Source of the DNA: Micractinium sp. NFX-FRZ
Lineage: Eukaryota > Chlorophyta > Trebouxiophyceae > Chlorellales > Chlorellaceae
Direction: 5' to 3'
Length of the DNA stretch: 64,000 nt
Assembly (NCBI GenBank): GCA_029339195.1
Contig: JAPTJF010000207.1
Coordinates: 38,208 to 102,207 of the forward strand
The notes beneath the pieces were generated by a model that searched no databases, was not told the origin of the DNA, and saw only the letters and a program-made list of their open reading frames with translations. The number at the start of each line of letters is the position of its first letter. Positions within the stretch are counted from its first letter, which is position 1. Of the stretch, positions 46,573-64,000 are shown in pieces. Both the position numbers and the translations under genes were made by a program.

Positions 46573-47230
46573 CCGGCCCATCTTGGTTGTAGCCCAGAAC
46601 AACAGAAGGCATCAAACATCTGCCACACCTGGACCAGCCATGCCGCCTCACAGCACTTTTGTACCACTCCCCTACCCTGCCCCTGTGCTCCCTTTTCGCC
46701 TCTGCCGCTGCCGCCTGTTGCCTTTGCTCACCCATCCGCTTGCTTGTAGTTTTACAGTCGCTCTGCGAAAGAACTGATACAAAACCAAACCTCTCATGAC
46801 ACGTGTGTATGATATGGACTGCATGTGAACTGCTGGCGTCAGGAGAGCCGCCGAGGATGCTCAGTCACAGCCAGCCCAGCCAGGCGGGGGTGAGGGTGGG
46901 GCAGGGGTGGTCTGGTGTTTGTACGTGGTGGGGCGGGACGGGGCGGTTCAGAAGAGAGGGCAAGGAAACGGGGGGCAACGAAGCATACTGACTGAGCAAG
47001 ACAGGCGGGCAGGGGATGCGGCCGGAAGAGCCATCCGAACATCCGTTTGAGAGCAGCAGCCGGCCGGCAGGAAAATCAAATGCGCGAGACATAGTGTGCG
47101 GGGGCAGTGCACCCCGTGCCACGGATTCCAGAGGATGTGGCGCCGAAAACGGGCGGCGCGCGTGCGGGCGGCGGCGAGAGCAGGGAGGGAAAACAATTGC
47201 AGCTGGGCGCAGGTCAAGCCAACCAGCCGC
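46573..47230. other. Convergent intergenic region, V-ATPase e / FtsH
   Basis: 3' UTRs of both genes. TTACA at 46752-46756 reads TGTAA on the - strand, 475 nt after the FtsH stop. No exon seen. Confidence 0.5.
46752..46756 (-). promoter_or_regulatory. TGTAA candidate poly(A) signal of FtsH
   Basis: TGTAA on the - strand about 475 nt past the FtsH stop, close to the 3' end of the convergent V-ATPase gene. Confidence 0.45.
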
Positions 47231-53996
<6,766 letters not shown>

Positions 53997-55279
53997 GGTT
54001 TCTGTGGGTGGCTGCAGCTGTGGGGGCCTCCCGTGTTTCCGGCGTGCAGCGACACAAACGATTGCCGGAAATGGTTGGGCTAGGAAGTCGCCGGCGCTGG
54101 ATTCAGTGGCAAACTAGGCCCCACATCTGCGCCCCGCTGCGCCGCCCGCTGCGCGCGAGGCGTGACTGGGCCAGCGCCGCCCACCTTCCTCCCTGGTGCC
54201 CAAGCGCTAGGGTGACAAGGCAGGCATTTCAAGGTGACTGTGCTGGAGATGCACAAGCTGCCGCAGGCTTGCAAGGTGCTGGGTGCATGTGGGGCATACG
54301 GGTCGTGCTTGCAGCGCGTCCTCTCCCCCCCCACCCTGCCTGTTCCCAGTGCACCGCCCCCGAGGTATCCTGGGGATGAGCATCAATTGGAGCTGCAGAG
54401 CCAGCAGGTACGCTATGCAGGTAAGTCCCTTGCCTGTTGCCATACATGCCAACGCAAGAACACATCGCGACTGTGTGGGGGGGCGCGGTGCTGTGCTGCC
54501 GCTTGCACACGCTGAGGCCTGCAACGTGCCGACTCACTTTGTCAAACTTGAACCACCAAGCATGCATCCGGCTGCAGTCAACTTGCCGCATGGTATCGTT
54601 CAATCACGGGCTTCTTGAACGCTTGGGGCCAGGGTGGCAGTGGCCATGAGTGATGGCGACGCTGGGGCAGAGCACTGCGGTGGTTGCGAGGTAACAACCC
54701 AAGTGGGCAAAGCCGGCGCAGGTCACATCATTAAGAGTGCTGCTAAGGCACCGCGCTATGTCACCGTAGTAGGTGGAGTGTCGGCTCTTCACCAAGCCAC
54801 GTTGTGGCCGCACGCAACGCGGTACACCGCCGTCAACGCCCGCCGACTCGAGTGAGCGGCGGGGACTGAAACCCTACCAGTGCATGCCGCCTGCTTCCTG
54901 GACGGCGCCACGGATTATTGTGTGTCCGCCAATCCTCCGGGAGCCCCAAGACTTGAAGCGACAGTTCCCACTCCGGCGCCAGCCGTGAGGCCAGCTGGCA
55001 GTCTGTCAGCCAGGGGCTCCGTCCTTTGCCCCGGCCGCACTCCCCGACCTACCGCCCGGCGCTGCAACTACATTTGTATGTCGAACAAGTGCGCAGCGCA
55101 GTAGCGCCTGTCGGGAACAGTCATCTGCAGGACTGTCGTTCAGTTTAGAGGCCACGAGCAGCCCGTTGCTGGTGGAGGATACCCGTGTGATCGCTCTTTG
55201 AGGCTCTGGCTTGGAGTGGCGCGCTCGCAGCCAGCGGTCCGAGCCTCCCTGTTCCACTTCTGGCGAGGCCCGCCTTGCA
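53997..55279. other. Divergent intergenic region, FtsH / SH2 gene
   Basis: About 1.3 kb. It must hold both promoters. A weak exon-like stretch (54361-54420, followed by GTAAGT) has no recognisable protein content, so I call no gene. Nothing else supported. Confidence 0.4.
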
Positions 55280-58200
55280 ATGGCGGCCGGCCCAGATGCA
55301 GTGCTCCAGGAGCTGGAGCGCGGCGGATTTAGTGTGCTGGCCGCGGGAGTGGAGGGCCTGCGGCCACAAAAGGTGGGGCCACCATCACTGCGAGCGGTGT
55401 TACGCCCTTGCTAGCTGCCGTGGTGCCACCGGGAACCCAACACAGCTCAAATTTTGGCGGCAGTCACTTGCTGCCGGACGGTCGCAGCGGCCCCAACCCT
55501 GCAGCAATCAATTGCTTTGCTGCCCAACTGTGCCTCTCCCGCAGAACGAGCCCGTGCCCGGCGTGCTGGAGCTGCAGCAGCGCTACGCCAGAGTGCCCAG
55601 CAGCCCACTGACGGCCGCCTTCAACGGCAGCCTGCTCATCACTGCGCCGCTGCCACCAGACGGCACCGTTCAAGTGGCCGTCACCTTTGACATTGTGCAG
55701 GCCCCTTCTGCGTTCAGCCTGCCAGTCATGCAGAAGCGGCCATGGGACCCGCCCTTCCAGGTGCGCGGCTTGGGAGGGCCTTGCGCCGCCGCTGCAGCTG
55801 TGTGAGCCTTCGCATGGCGCCGCGGCTGTGCGGCTTGAACCGCAAAGCAAGTGCAAAGTGGGGTGTAGCCAGCTGGTTGTGCTGGACACAACTGCCCTCG
55901 TAGACATGCGCCCCAACTGAGACCGCCCCACTGCCCTGCCACCACAACACCCCGCCTCCGCCACCTGCTCCCGCCCCCACCTCCCAGCCAGCCCCACCGC
56001 GGCATCATGCTAGCACCCCTGCCATGCCACACCCCAGGACCCTGCCCTGCCCTGCCCAGCCCTGCCCTCACCCGCACCCGCGCCGCGCCGCCTATGTCGT
56101 TCTCACTCCTGCATCCCCGCTGCCGCCGCCGCTGCCCCTGCGCCCGCAGGTGCGCATGACGTGGCGCAGCACGCTGCCGCTGCAGTTCAGCACCACGGTG
56201 GCTGCGTTTGTCGCCGACGAGGCCGCCGTGCCCAGCATGCTGACCTGGCAGCTGCCCATCGCGGGGGACGCGGCCAAGGCGCTGCTGGAGCACCAGCAGG
56301 AGCGCATGGTGGTGCTCACACCGCTGGCGGGGGCCAAGCAGGAGCCTTTGGAAGGCATGGAGGGCGGCGGCGGCGGGTCTGCCGGCCTGCCGCCGGCCCC
56401 CAAGGAGCACTATGCCGAGGCGGTGTTCACCTTCACCAAGCTCCAGTTTGGGGCGCCCTCGTCCATGCGCCCCCGCTGGCTGGTGTTTGCCGCCAGCCTG
56501 CTGGGCGGCGGCTGCGTGTACAGCCACTACAAGGTGCGCCGGTGGGGGTGGGTGGCAGCACTGCCGAGGGTGGGGTGGTTGTTGTGGGGGCGGTGGGGGG
56601 CAGAGGGCGGGCCGTGGGCCGCTGGCGGCGGGGCTGGCATGGCGGCGGCGTGTGCAGCCGCCGCCACACGGTGGACAGGAGGGACGCCCAGGGCGGGGGG
56701 GCACGGCAGAGATGCTTTCAGGGAGGTGAGCGCCGCATCCCGCTGCCTGCCTGCGTGCACAAGCACTTGTGGTGGGTGATGACAGCATGGGTGGAAGTGG
56801 GTTGTGTGGAGCAAGTGATGTGATGTGATGAGAGGGGCCGCTAAGAGGGCAGCGGTGAGTGTGTGAGCGGAAGGGTGAGTAAGTGAACGCGTGCATGTGC
56901 AGGCGGCGCAGGAGCAATGTGTTCAGGGGGTGGCACGCGGGCAGGGCTGGGCGGGGGGCAGCGCATGGGAAGTAGTCGGTCGCAGGTTGGGGTGCACTGC
57001 AGAGGTGCTTGGAGTGCAGAGGAGCGAGTCATCATGTGACGGCACTTAGTGTGGAGGAGCTGACAGTCACACTCCCTCCTTGTGCCTCTGCCCTGCTGCC
57101 TGCCTGCAGGTGCCCACTGTTGTCATGAGCCGGCTAGCAGAGCAGTTTGAGAAGGTGAGACTAGGGGACAGCTTCTGAGGGATTGGGGGGGGGAAGGGTG
57201 GCGCCAGCAGCTCTTTCTGAGGCAGCCACGTGGCCTCTGCTGCGGGCCTGTCAGGCGTGCTGTGCTGTGCTGTGCTGTGCCGCCCACCTCTTCCATGCAT
57301 TCCCACCCCCACTCCCCGTCGCACATCCGTCACGCCCACCACCTGCGCCAACGCCGCTGCGCTTGCCCCACGCCCCGCCTGCCTGCCCTGCCGACCCTCC
57401 CCCCGGCCCCCACCCCCCGTCCTGCCCACCCCCTCTGCTGCACCCCCTCCCCGCACACAGGCCAAGGCTGTGCTGTGGGGCTCCCAGGACCCTCCCTCCT
57501 GCGACAGTAGCGTCATGAAGATGGACCACCGGCAGCTGAGGAAGTACATCAAGCGGTGAGGGCGGGGGGGGTAGGGCCGCAGCCGGGGGACGTCGTAAGG
57601 CGACCCTGAGGGGGGGCGCAAGGGGCGGGGGCTTGTGAGGAGTGAGGAGGGCAGGGGCAGCTGGAGGTTGGGTGCATAGCCCGCTTGTGTGTGGCGGTTC
57701 GCAGTCAACAGGCCCAGGGGGCGGCGCGCCGCGCCCCACGCATCACCCCCCCCTCGCCAACCCCTCCCTCTGTCCCACCCGCCTGCCCGCCGTGCGCCTT
57801 TCCCCCGCAGGGAGCTGCTGTCGATTGACATCCAGCGGGAGCCGACGGAGGAGGACCACCGGTACCTGGCGGCGCGCGCCGGGTTTGTGGCGGCGCAGGC
57901 GGGGGGCGGCAAGGGCGCGGCGCGCGCAGCGCCGCATGCGGGGGCCTCCCTGGAGGAGCTCACAGCCTTCAAGCAGTGGTTTGCGGGGTGAGGCGGGCGG
58001 ACAGCAAGTCGGGGCGGTGGTGTGTGCCATTGGGTGGCGGGTGGATAGTGTGGGATGCGAGGCCAGGGCGGGCACCCCCCGGGCGTGCAAAGCAGTGGTC
58101 AATGGGGGTGGGTGGCGTGATGCAGAGGACTTGCTGGCAGGCGGTGATGGGCAGTGGCATGGGCAGCGGGGAGGTTTGCAAAGTGGTCAAGGGTGGGCAA

Positions 58201-60164
58201 GGAGGGCAGGCTCGGATGAGCAGCTCCTGGCAGTGCCCCCGCTGACTGACTGACCGACTGACGGACTGACGGACAGCACATCTGCCGATGCCCCCCGCAT
58301 GTCTGCTCCCACCCTCAGCTCCCCCCTTGCACACCCTCATGCGTGCACTGCACAAGCATCTGGCGCGCATTTCGCTCCCGCCGCAAGCACCTCCCTCTGC
58401 CCCGCCTTGCACTGCCTGTGCAACCGGACGCCTCCCACCCTGTCCCCCGCACCCCACCCCACCCCGCCCCGCCCCACCCCATCCGCCCGCAGGCACCTGG
58501 TCATGCTGAAGCATGTGCGCGGCCAGTATGAGCGCTCCGACCCTCAGGTCATCTGCGGGTTCGGAACCACCCGGGAGCAGGCCGAGGCGATGCTGGCGCC
58601 GCACCCCACGGGCACCTTCCTCCTGCGCTTCGGCAGCCAGGTGCGCGCGGCTGGCACACGCCTGGCTGGGTTGTCCAAGGGGTCACCTGGACTGTTGCAC
58701 TGGGTTTCATGTGACTGAGCCTGTGGCCAAATCAGCGGCAGTGGCTGGCGGCCGGCAGGCTCAGCAGCGACCCCGGCAGGCAGGGCGGTGCCCCCCGCGC
58801 ACTCCATTTGCCCTGCACCAAGCAACTGACCGCCCGCCCGCCGCCCCTTCCCCACCGTGCTCCCACCCACCCCTGCAGGGCGGCCAGCTGGTGCTGAGCG
58901 TGCGCAGCGGGCGCATGAGCGGCGGCGCCGGCGCCGGCGCCGCCGCCACGCACTACTCCATCCCCTGCTCCGCGCTGCAGCGCAACGGGCTGGAGGTGCT
59001 GCTGGAGAGGAACGGGACCGCGGATCAGCTGCTGGATGCAAGCACAGGCAAGGGGGCCTTGCTTTGGGTTTGTGTGTGGAGGGGGAGGGCGGCAGTTGGC
59101 CAGCCCAGGGGAAGCACTTTGGAAAAGCATGCCTTGCAAAGCAGTGGTCGGCACCAGGGCGGGCGGGCAGGCTTGCGTGCTGCAAAGCCTGGCTTGCCCC
59201 AGCGGCCTGAGTGCGGTGGCTGAGGCCTGTCAGCAGCAAGACAACTGGCAGCCTGCCAGCAACACCACCCCCACTGCAGCGCCCGCCCCCTGTGCCATGG
59301 GCCGCGCTGGGCCTCCGGCCTCTGGATGCCGTCAGCCCTGTGGCTGCGCAGGGGTTACCTTTTCTGCACGTCCGCTTTGCTTTAATTATTTCTTCCTTTG
59401 TGCCTCCGTCGTGCTTCTTTCAAGCTTTTTTCGTGCTCCCGTCGTGCCCCAGCCTGACCAGCTGGCTGTCTGCTCTTGGCCACTTGCTCGTCGCCGCCTC
59501 TTACACTCCGTGCCTCGCCGCTCACCCACCGCCGCCGCTCCCTCCCTCTCTTCTTGGCGCTTCTCGGTGCAGGGCGGAGGCACCTGCGTACTGCCGTGCT
59601 GGACAGGTCGTACCTGCAGGCGGTGGACATGGCTGAGGCACGGAAGCGGTACAGGGGCGTCACCACGTGCGTACCGCATCGCCAGCTGGCACCGCCATGC
59701 TGCCGCCTGCTGCCGCCAGGCGCTGGCGGCCTTGGCAGCAGCCGCTGCTGCATGTGCCAGAGCCCGCCGCCCGCGCCTGCATGTCTGCCAATGCGCCACC
59801 GCCACTGCTGCATGTGACCTCGCACGCTGTGCATGACGTGGCATCGCTCGCTGGCCGCCACAAGTGCAGGCAGCGGGAGCGGATCTCCGACGAAGCCGAG
59901 TCCTCCCCATCACCCTCCGACCCGCCCACCAGCCTGGCCGGGTACCAGCAGCACCCAGCGGGCGCCCCCCCGCCTGTGTACCTTGAGCACAACCCGTCTT
60001 CATCGCAGCAGCTGCTGGCGGGCGGGCCCTCCGGGCCGCTGCACAGCATGGCGGGGTCGGAGCGGCACGGAGTGGACCGGATGGACAGCATCCGGTCTGG
60101 AGGCAGCCAGATGGCGGCGCGGCAGCAGCAGCAGCAGCAGGCGCAGCAGCAGGCGCAGTATCAC

Positions 60165-60207
<43 letters not shown>

Positions 60208-61068
60208 CGCACTATGCGCAGCTGCGGCCGCCGCCGGCGTCGCTGACGGGCGTTGCTGGCAGCAGCGTGCACATGTCTGCGTTTGGGGCTGAGCAGGCGC
60301 GCGCCGGCGCCGGCACCCCAGACTCTGCAACCGTATCAGAGCCGCACGGCGAGGCGGGCGGCGGTCCTGCACAGGCACCCAGCAGCCTGCTGGCCGCAGC
60401 ATCTGCATACAACCCCTACAGCGGCGCAGGCCTGCTGCAGCACCCCGGCTCCAACCCTGGGGTGGCCTCCTTTGCAGGCCTGCACACCTGGCCCATGCAG
60501 GCGCCCTTGATGGGCGCGCCCGCGGCGCCGGCGCTGGTGACCCAGCAGCAGCTTCTGCTGACGACGCAGCAGCAGCCCGCGGCGCAGCAGGCGCAGCAGC
60601 CGTTCAACTGGAGCAGCCCGGGGCTGGTGCCGATGCTGTCGGCCCCCAGCGGTATGCCCGAGGCGGGGGCGGCGCCGGCGCTGGCGGCCTGGGGCGCGGT
60701 CCCCACCTCGCAGCTGCTGGCCCCGCTGCTGGGCATGGGCAGCGGGGCGCAGCCGCCTGCTGCCGTGCTGGGCGTTGCTCCAGACCACGCCCCCTCCCGC
60801 CCATCCACCTCTCACGCAAGCTCAGTCACGCCCAGTGACGGCAGCGGCACCCCCGCCGGCGGAGAGCTGCTGGCCCCAGCGCAGCAGGCGCAGCAGGGCG
60901 CGGAAGCCCCCGCGGAGCGGCGGCACCGCAGCGGGCACGGCAGCACGGGCGGCATGGAAGGTGTGGAGTTTGCCGGCACTATCTTTTACCCCTCCACAAC
61001 TGCCCCAGGCAACACAGCGACGCCAGGAGGCCTGGCGCAGGGTCCGGCGGCACAGCAGATGGGCCTCA

Positions 61069-61102
<34 letters not shown>

Positions 61103-61129
61103 GCTGCACTTGGGTGGCAATGGTGGCCT

Positions 61130-61161
<32 letters not shown>

Positions 61162-61622
61162 GTGAGCAGCAGCAGCAGCAGGCGTTCTGGATGCAGATGG
61201 GAGGCGGCGCAGACGGCGGCGGCAACGGCGCAGACCCCCTGCCCGCGTTCCTGCGCACGCTGCAGCTGGGCGGGCCGGGGGCGGCATCCAACGGGCTCCC
61301 ACCTGCCGGCGCCCCCTCCCCCCACCAGTCCACAGGTGCGCCAGCTCATGTGGCCAACCTTTGCTGCTGGCAGGCTGCATGCTCATGTGCTGCAATTGAG
61401 CCTCTCTATGAGAGCCTTTTGAGCTAGCTAGCTAGCTGCCCATGACGCCCCTCCTTTGCACCCGCCCGCCCGCCCGCGCCTGCAGTCACGGAGCGGTGCA
61501 GCACAGGAGGCTGCGGCGACAGCGCCGGCGACGGCAGCGCGCACGGCGGCAGCGTGCGCGCCGGCGGCGCCCTGGTGCAGCCGCCGCTGGTGTGGGGAGA
61601 GATGGTGGACTACCTGTCATGA
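55280..61622 (+). CDS. STAT-like SH2-domain protein
   Basis: Eleven exons: 55280-55372, 55545-55760, 56150-56533, 57110-57154, 57461-57555, 57811-57987, 58493-58640, 58879-59047, 59573-59666, 59870-61335, 61486-61622 (1007 aa). Residues 32-230 are beta-rich (SSPLTAAFNGSLLITAPLPP, VAVTFDIV, HYAEAVFTFTKLQFG), like an immunoglobulin-type DNA-binding fold. A helical linker follows (LRKYIKRELLSI, LEELTAFKQWFAG, HLVMLKHVRGQYE). The SH2 domain has VICGFGTTREQAEAMLA and GTFLLRFGSQ, with the phosphotyrosine-binding Arg near 382, then QLVLSVRSG and THYSIPCSAL. The C-terminal 480 residues are Gln/Gly/Ala-rich with two CAG-coded Gln runs and end in WGEMVDYLS. The order resembles STAT and plant STAT-type linker-SH2 proteins (SHA/SHB). 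Role is presumably phosphotyrosine-dependent transcription control (inference). Exon 8 ends in a GC donor (ACAG|GCAAGG). Confidence 0.8.
60122..60204 (+). repeat. CAG trinucleotide array encoding poly-Gln
   Basis: Two runs of CAG separated by GCGCAG and TATCACCAC, inside exon 10 of the SH2 gene. A second array lies at 61131-61181 next to a GGC array (61071-61098) encoding poly-Gly. Confidence 0.9.
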
Positions 61623-63393
61623 GCTGGCGCCAGCTGGCGGCACAAGCTGCGTGAGCAGCGCCCCACCCCACATTGCTGCTGCGGGCCCCAGCGCCTTGCC
61701 GCTTCCGGTCGCCGGCGGACCAACAGTGCCGAGCCAGATGCCCCGCTGTGCGTGCGCTGTGCTGGGTCGTCAGCGCTGCCTGCTCAGGCGGCGCGCTGCC
61801 CGTGCCCACCCATGCAGCATGCACAGCGTGGGCCTCAGCAGCCTGCCTATCATACCATCATAGGCTGTTGTCAGCAAGGCTTTAGCCCTGCCAGCACACC
61901 GGCCATAACCCCTGCGCTCCTCGTCAGCGCATCCTGCCCCTACTCATCTGTTCAGCTCACAACAACAATGCACGCTTCCTGCCTAGCTTTCCACTGACGA
62001 ACCCTCTCCCAAACAGCCTGCACCCGCACCCAAACCCGCCGGCGGCCGCCACCTACCCCCTGTGTTACCCCCAGCCAAGCGCTCTGTGTCCGCTGCGGCC
62101 ATGTGCCTGCGGCCCCCAGTGCTCCCTACCGCTCGTGCGCGTTTCTTGTTGGAGCGCCTCCTCTCGCAGCCTCCTCAACTCGCGGCCCGCTCAGCCCACG
62201 GCCTACAATCTACCCCCCTGATGCCCCTACGCATGCCTAAGTACTTCACGTGCTACGCAACTATTCTAGCCACCCCCAACAGCTTCTGGCCGTGCTGGTC
62301 CTGTTTGCTCCGCCCCCTCAGCATCCCCCCCGCCCGCCTGGGCATGCGTCGCTGCCCGTTGGCTGCTCCTCCTGTCCCATGCAAACACCCTCCACGCGCG
62401 TGAGCCACGCCCAGCCCTTCCCCCTCCATGCTGCTCGTTTCTGCCATCAACGTGTGCCGTCGGCGTTTCCCCACACGTGTGGGGTTCGCCCCTCCTTGCC
62501 TTTTGGGTGCCGCTCAGCCCGCCGGCATCTGCTCCACGTGGCACACATGTGCCATGCATGTCTGTCCGTGCACCACCATCTTTGCCAGCTGTTTGTACTT
62601 GCCACTGTAACGGCGCAAGCTCGACTTTCGAAATCAAAAAGAACGAAGGTTTTTGCAGGGCACGGTTGCAGGGAAACAGGGACAATGACTGCACTGTGCC
62701 CAGACAGGAGGGCAGGAGCGCAGGGCACGGATGCAGGGAAACGGCGGCACGAATGCAGTAGGGGGCATCAGGGCACGCATCCACCCACTTGCTCACCCCC
62801 CACACCCAGCCACCCCTCAGCACCTGGTCCCTGTTGAGCACTCAAAGCCCCATCCGTTGACACACATTTCGCGTCTTGGCGTAGCCCCCTGCCCCCCTGA
62901 TGTTGATCCTGGCTGGCAGTTGCATCTCACAAATGGCTCGCTGAGGCAGGAGGCGAGAGGGGAGGGCAGGGTGCGGTGCCAGAGGCAGTGGGGCGGGTGC
63001 AGTGTCGCACGGTGGGGAAGGCAGCCAACAGCTAAGGGTCATATAGCGACAGGGGTTAGGCTAAGACAGTGGCAGGCAGATGGAAAGGGAAATGGAGAAG
63101 TGGGCCTTAGCGATTGAAGTGGGAAGGGAAGTAGGCAATGGATTAGGTGCAGGATGGCGTTTGAACAATGGGATCGCAGCGCTACAGGGGGCTGGCAAGC
63201 ATGCACTCTCTAAAGTTGGTACGCAGCAAGCAGGCATCCCCAGTAAAGCATGGAAAGAAGAGGGATTGTATGCAAAGAGGCGGCATGCGGCAGAATTGAG
63301 CAGCAGGTTGGGCAGGCTCTCCAAGTATGGAAGGCAAGCCCTCTCTCAAGGAAACAGTGCTACAAACAAAATGGGGCACGAGCAAGAGCACCC
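61623..63393. other. Convergent intergenic region
   Basis: 3' UTRs of the SH2 gene (+) and the ShKT gene (-). TGTAA at 62606-62610 may end the SH2 transcript, 984 nt after its stop. An imperfect direct repeat (GCAGGGCACGG(T/A)TGCAGGGAAAC) occurs at about 62657 and 62719. No exon was seen. Confidence 0.45.
62606..62610 (+). promoter_or_regulatory. TGTAA candidate poly(A) signal of the SH2 gene
   Basis: TGTAA in the + strand, 984 nt after the SH2 stop; the only one found in this intergenic region on this strand. Confidence 0.45.
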
Positions 63394-64000
63394 TCACAGG
63401 CGCGGCCGCAGCCGCAGCATCTTGCGGCCGGAGCCTGGGGGGCCTGAGAAGGATTGCATGGCGGGGGGCGCGCTGCCGCCGCCGCCACACTTGCCGCACG
63501 TGGCCTTGCAGTACCCGTTGTCTGCAATCCACTTGGCGCTGCACTTGCCCCACGCCTTTTGCTGCTCGCACGAGTGGCCGTCGGGGGTGGGCAGGTCCCG
63601 GCAGCTGCTGCCGCCGCCGGGGGTGGGGGATGACGGCACGGGGCCGGCGCCAGAGGCATCGGCAGGAGGGGAGGTGGGTGGCGCTCCGGGCGCCGCGGCC
63701 GTGGGGGTGGCGCCGTCGGTGGCGCCGGGGGTGGCGCTGGTGACGAGCATGGGGTCGGCGGCGCCGTCATAGGCGTGCACCTGCAGAGGGGGCGGTGGTG
63801 AGAGGGGAGGGGTTGATGGGTGTGGGGTGCAAAGAGCTGCCCATCCACCCAGCAGCGCCCGCCCGTGTGCATACGGCAGAGGCCTGGCACCCACTCTGCA
63901 CGCCCCTGCACCCCGCCCCGCCTGCTCACCTGCCCTGCCGCCGGGTCGGTGATGGTGAACTGCACTCCCGCGGAGAAGGTGGTGCGGGGGCCGGAAGCTC
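63394..64000 (-). CDS. C-terminal part of a protein with a ShKT domain (cut by window edge)
   Basis: Two exons are visible, reading from the window end: 64000-63930 (partial, ...GPRTTFSAGVQFTITDPAAGQ) and 63780-63394. After a Thr/Ala/Pro-rich linker (about 50 residues) comes a six-Cys ShKT domain: SCRDLPTPDGHSCEQQ, WGKCSAKWIADNGYC, KATCGKC. It is followed by a Gly/Ser tail ending RKMLRLRPRL. The domain is named after a sea-anemone peptide but is a common disulfide module at the C-terminus of algal secreted enzymes, such as prolyl hydroxylases; nothing here suggests a toxin. The catalytic part lies outside the window, so the enzyme class cannot be stated. Secretion is likely from the disulfides. 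Confidence 0.72.
   Translation of the reverse strand, partial: SFRPPHHLLRGSAVHHHRPGGRAGEQAGRGAGACRVGARPLPYAHGRALLGGWAALCTPHPSTPPLSPPPPLQVHAYDGAADPMLVTSATPGATDGATPTAAAPGAPPTSPPADASGAGPVPSSPTPGGGSSCRDLPTPDGHSCEQQKAWGKCSAKWIADNGYCKATCGKCGGGGSAPPAMQSFSGPPGSGRKMLRLRPRL

Noticed and set aside
54361..54425. Exon-like stretch followed by GTAAGT between FtsH and the SH2 gene
   Set aside because: No partner exon with matching phase and no recognisable protein content.
63394..63780. ShKT domain as a toxin gene
   Set aside because: The domain is a general disulfide module in algal and animal secreted enzymes. The surrounding sequence is the C-terminus of a larger protein.

Overview
This window is nuclear DNA of a green alga. 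It is GC-rich, every gene but none of the intergenic tracts is broken into many short exons (mostly GT-AG, donors often GTGAGY or GTGCGN), and the 3' ends often carry TGTAA, the poly(A) signal typical of chlorophytes. CTGC tetranucleotide arrays and long Gln/Ala/Gly runs are common. A plastid FtsH protease, a eukaryotic S3a, ATG3, MAK16 and a V-ATPase subunit place it among plants and algae; a Chlorella-like trebouxiophyte is my inference. Gene models were built by hand from conserved protein segments, reading-phase continuity across each junction, and splice consensus. Every final model has a length divisible by three.

Layout. 750-3149 (+) acyltransferase-3 membrane protein; 4002-5873 (+) unknown; 6489-11258 (-) large MYND zinc-finger protein whose last intron has received a copied piece of the acyltransferase gene; 11770-15002 (+) ATG3; 16764-18708 (-) unknown basic/low-complexity protein; 19435-21546 (-) Gln-rich protein; 21948-23181 (-) probable organelle-targeted small protein; 23590-27488 (+) MAK16; 28377-33799 (-) LYR-motif plus AlgH/DUF179 protein; 34017-37833 (+) amino-acid transporter (AAAP); 38076-40196 (+) SAM-dependent methyltransferase; 41594-45294 (-) ribosomal protein S3a; 45979-46572 (+) V-ATPase subunit e; 47231-53996 (-) thylakoid FtsH (FTSH2/VAR2 type); 55280-61622 (+) STAT-like SH2 protein; 63394-64000 (-) 3' part of a ShKT-domain protein.

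The genes are ordinary, functionally unrelated housekeeping and regulatory genes, in divergent, tandem and convergent arrangements; I see no operon-like system. The most notable signals are structural. Introns of at least six genes hold degenerate tandem copies of the neighbouring exon edge together with its splice site. One such fragment (acyltransferase intron 4/exon 5) moved about 4.4 kb and landed at the splice donor in the middle of a MYND zinc finger. The most notable proteins are a STAT-like SH2 protein and an LYR/AlgH protein whose DUF179 domain is split by about 440 residues.
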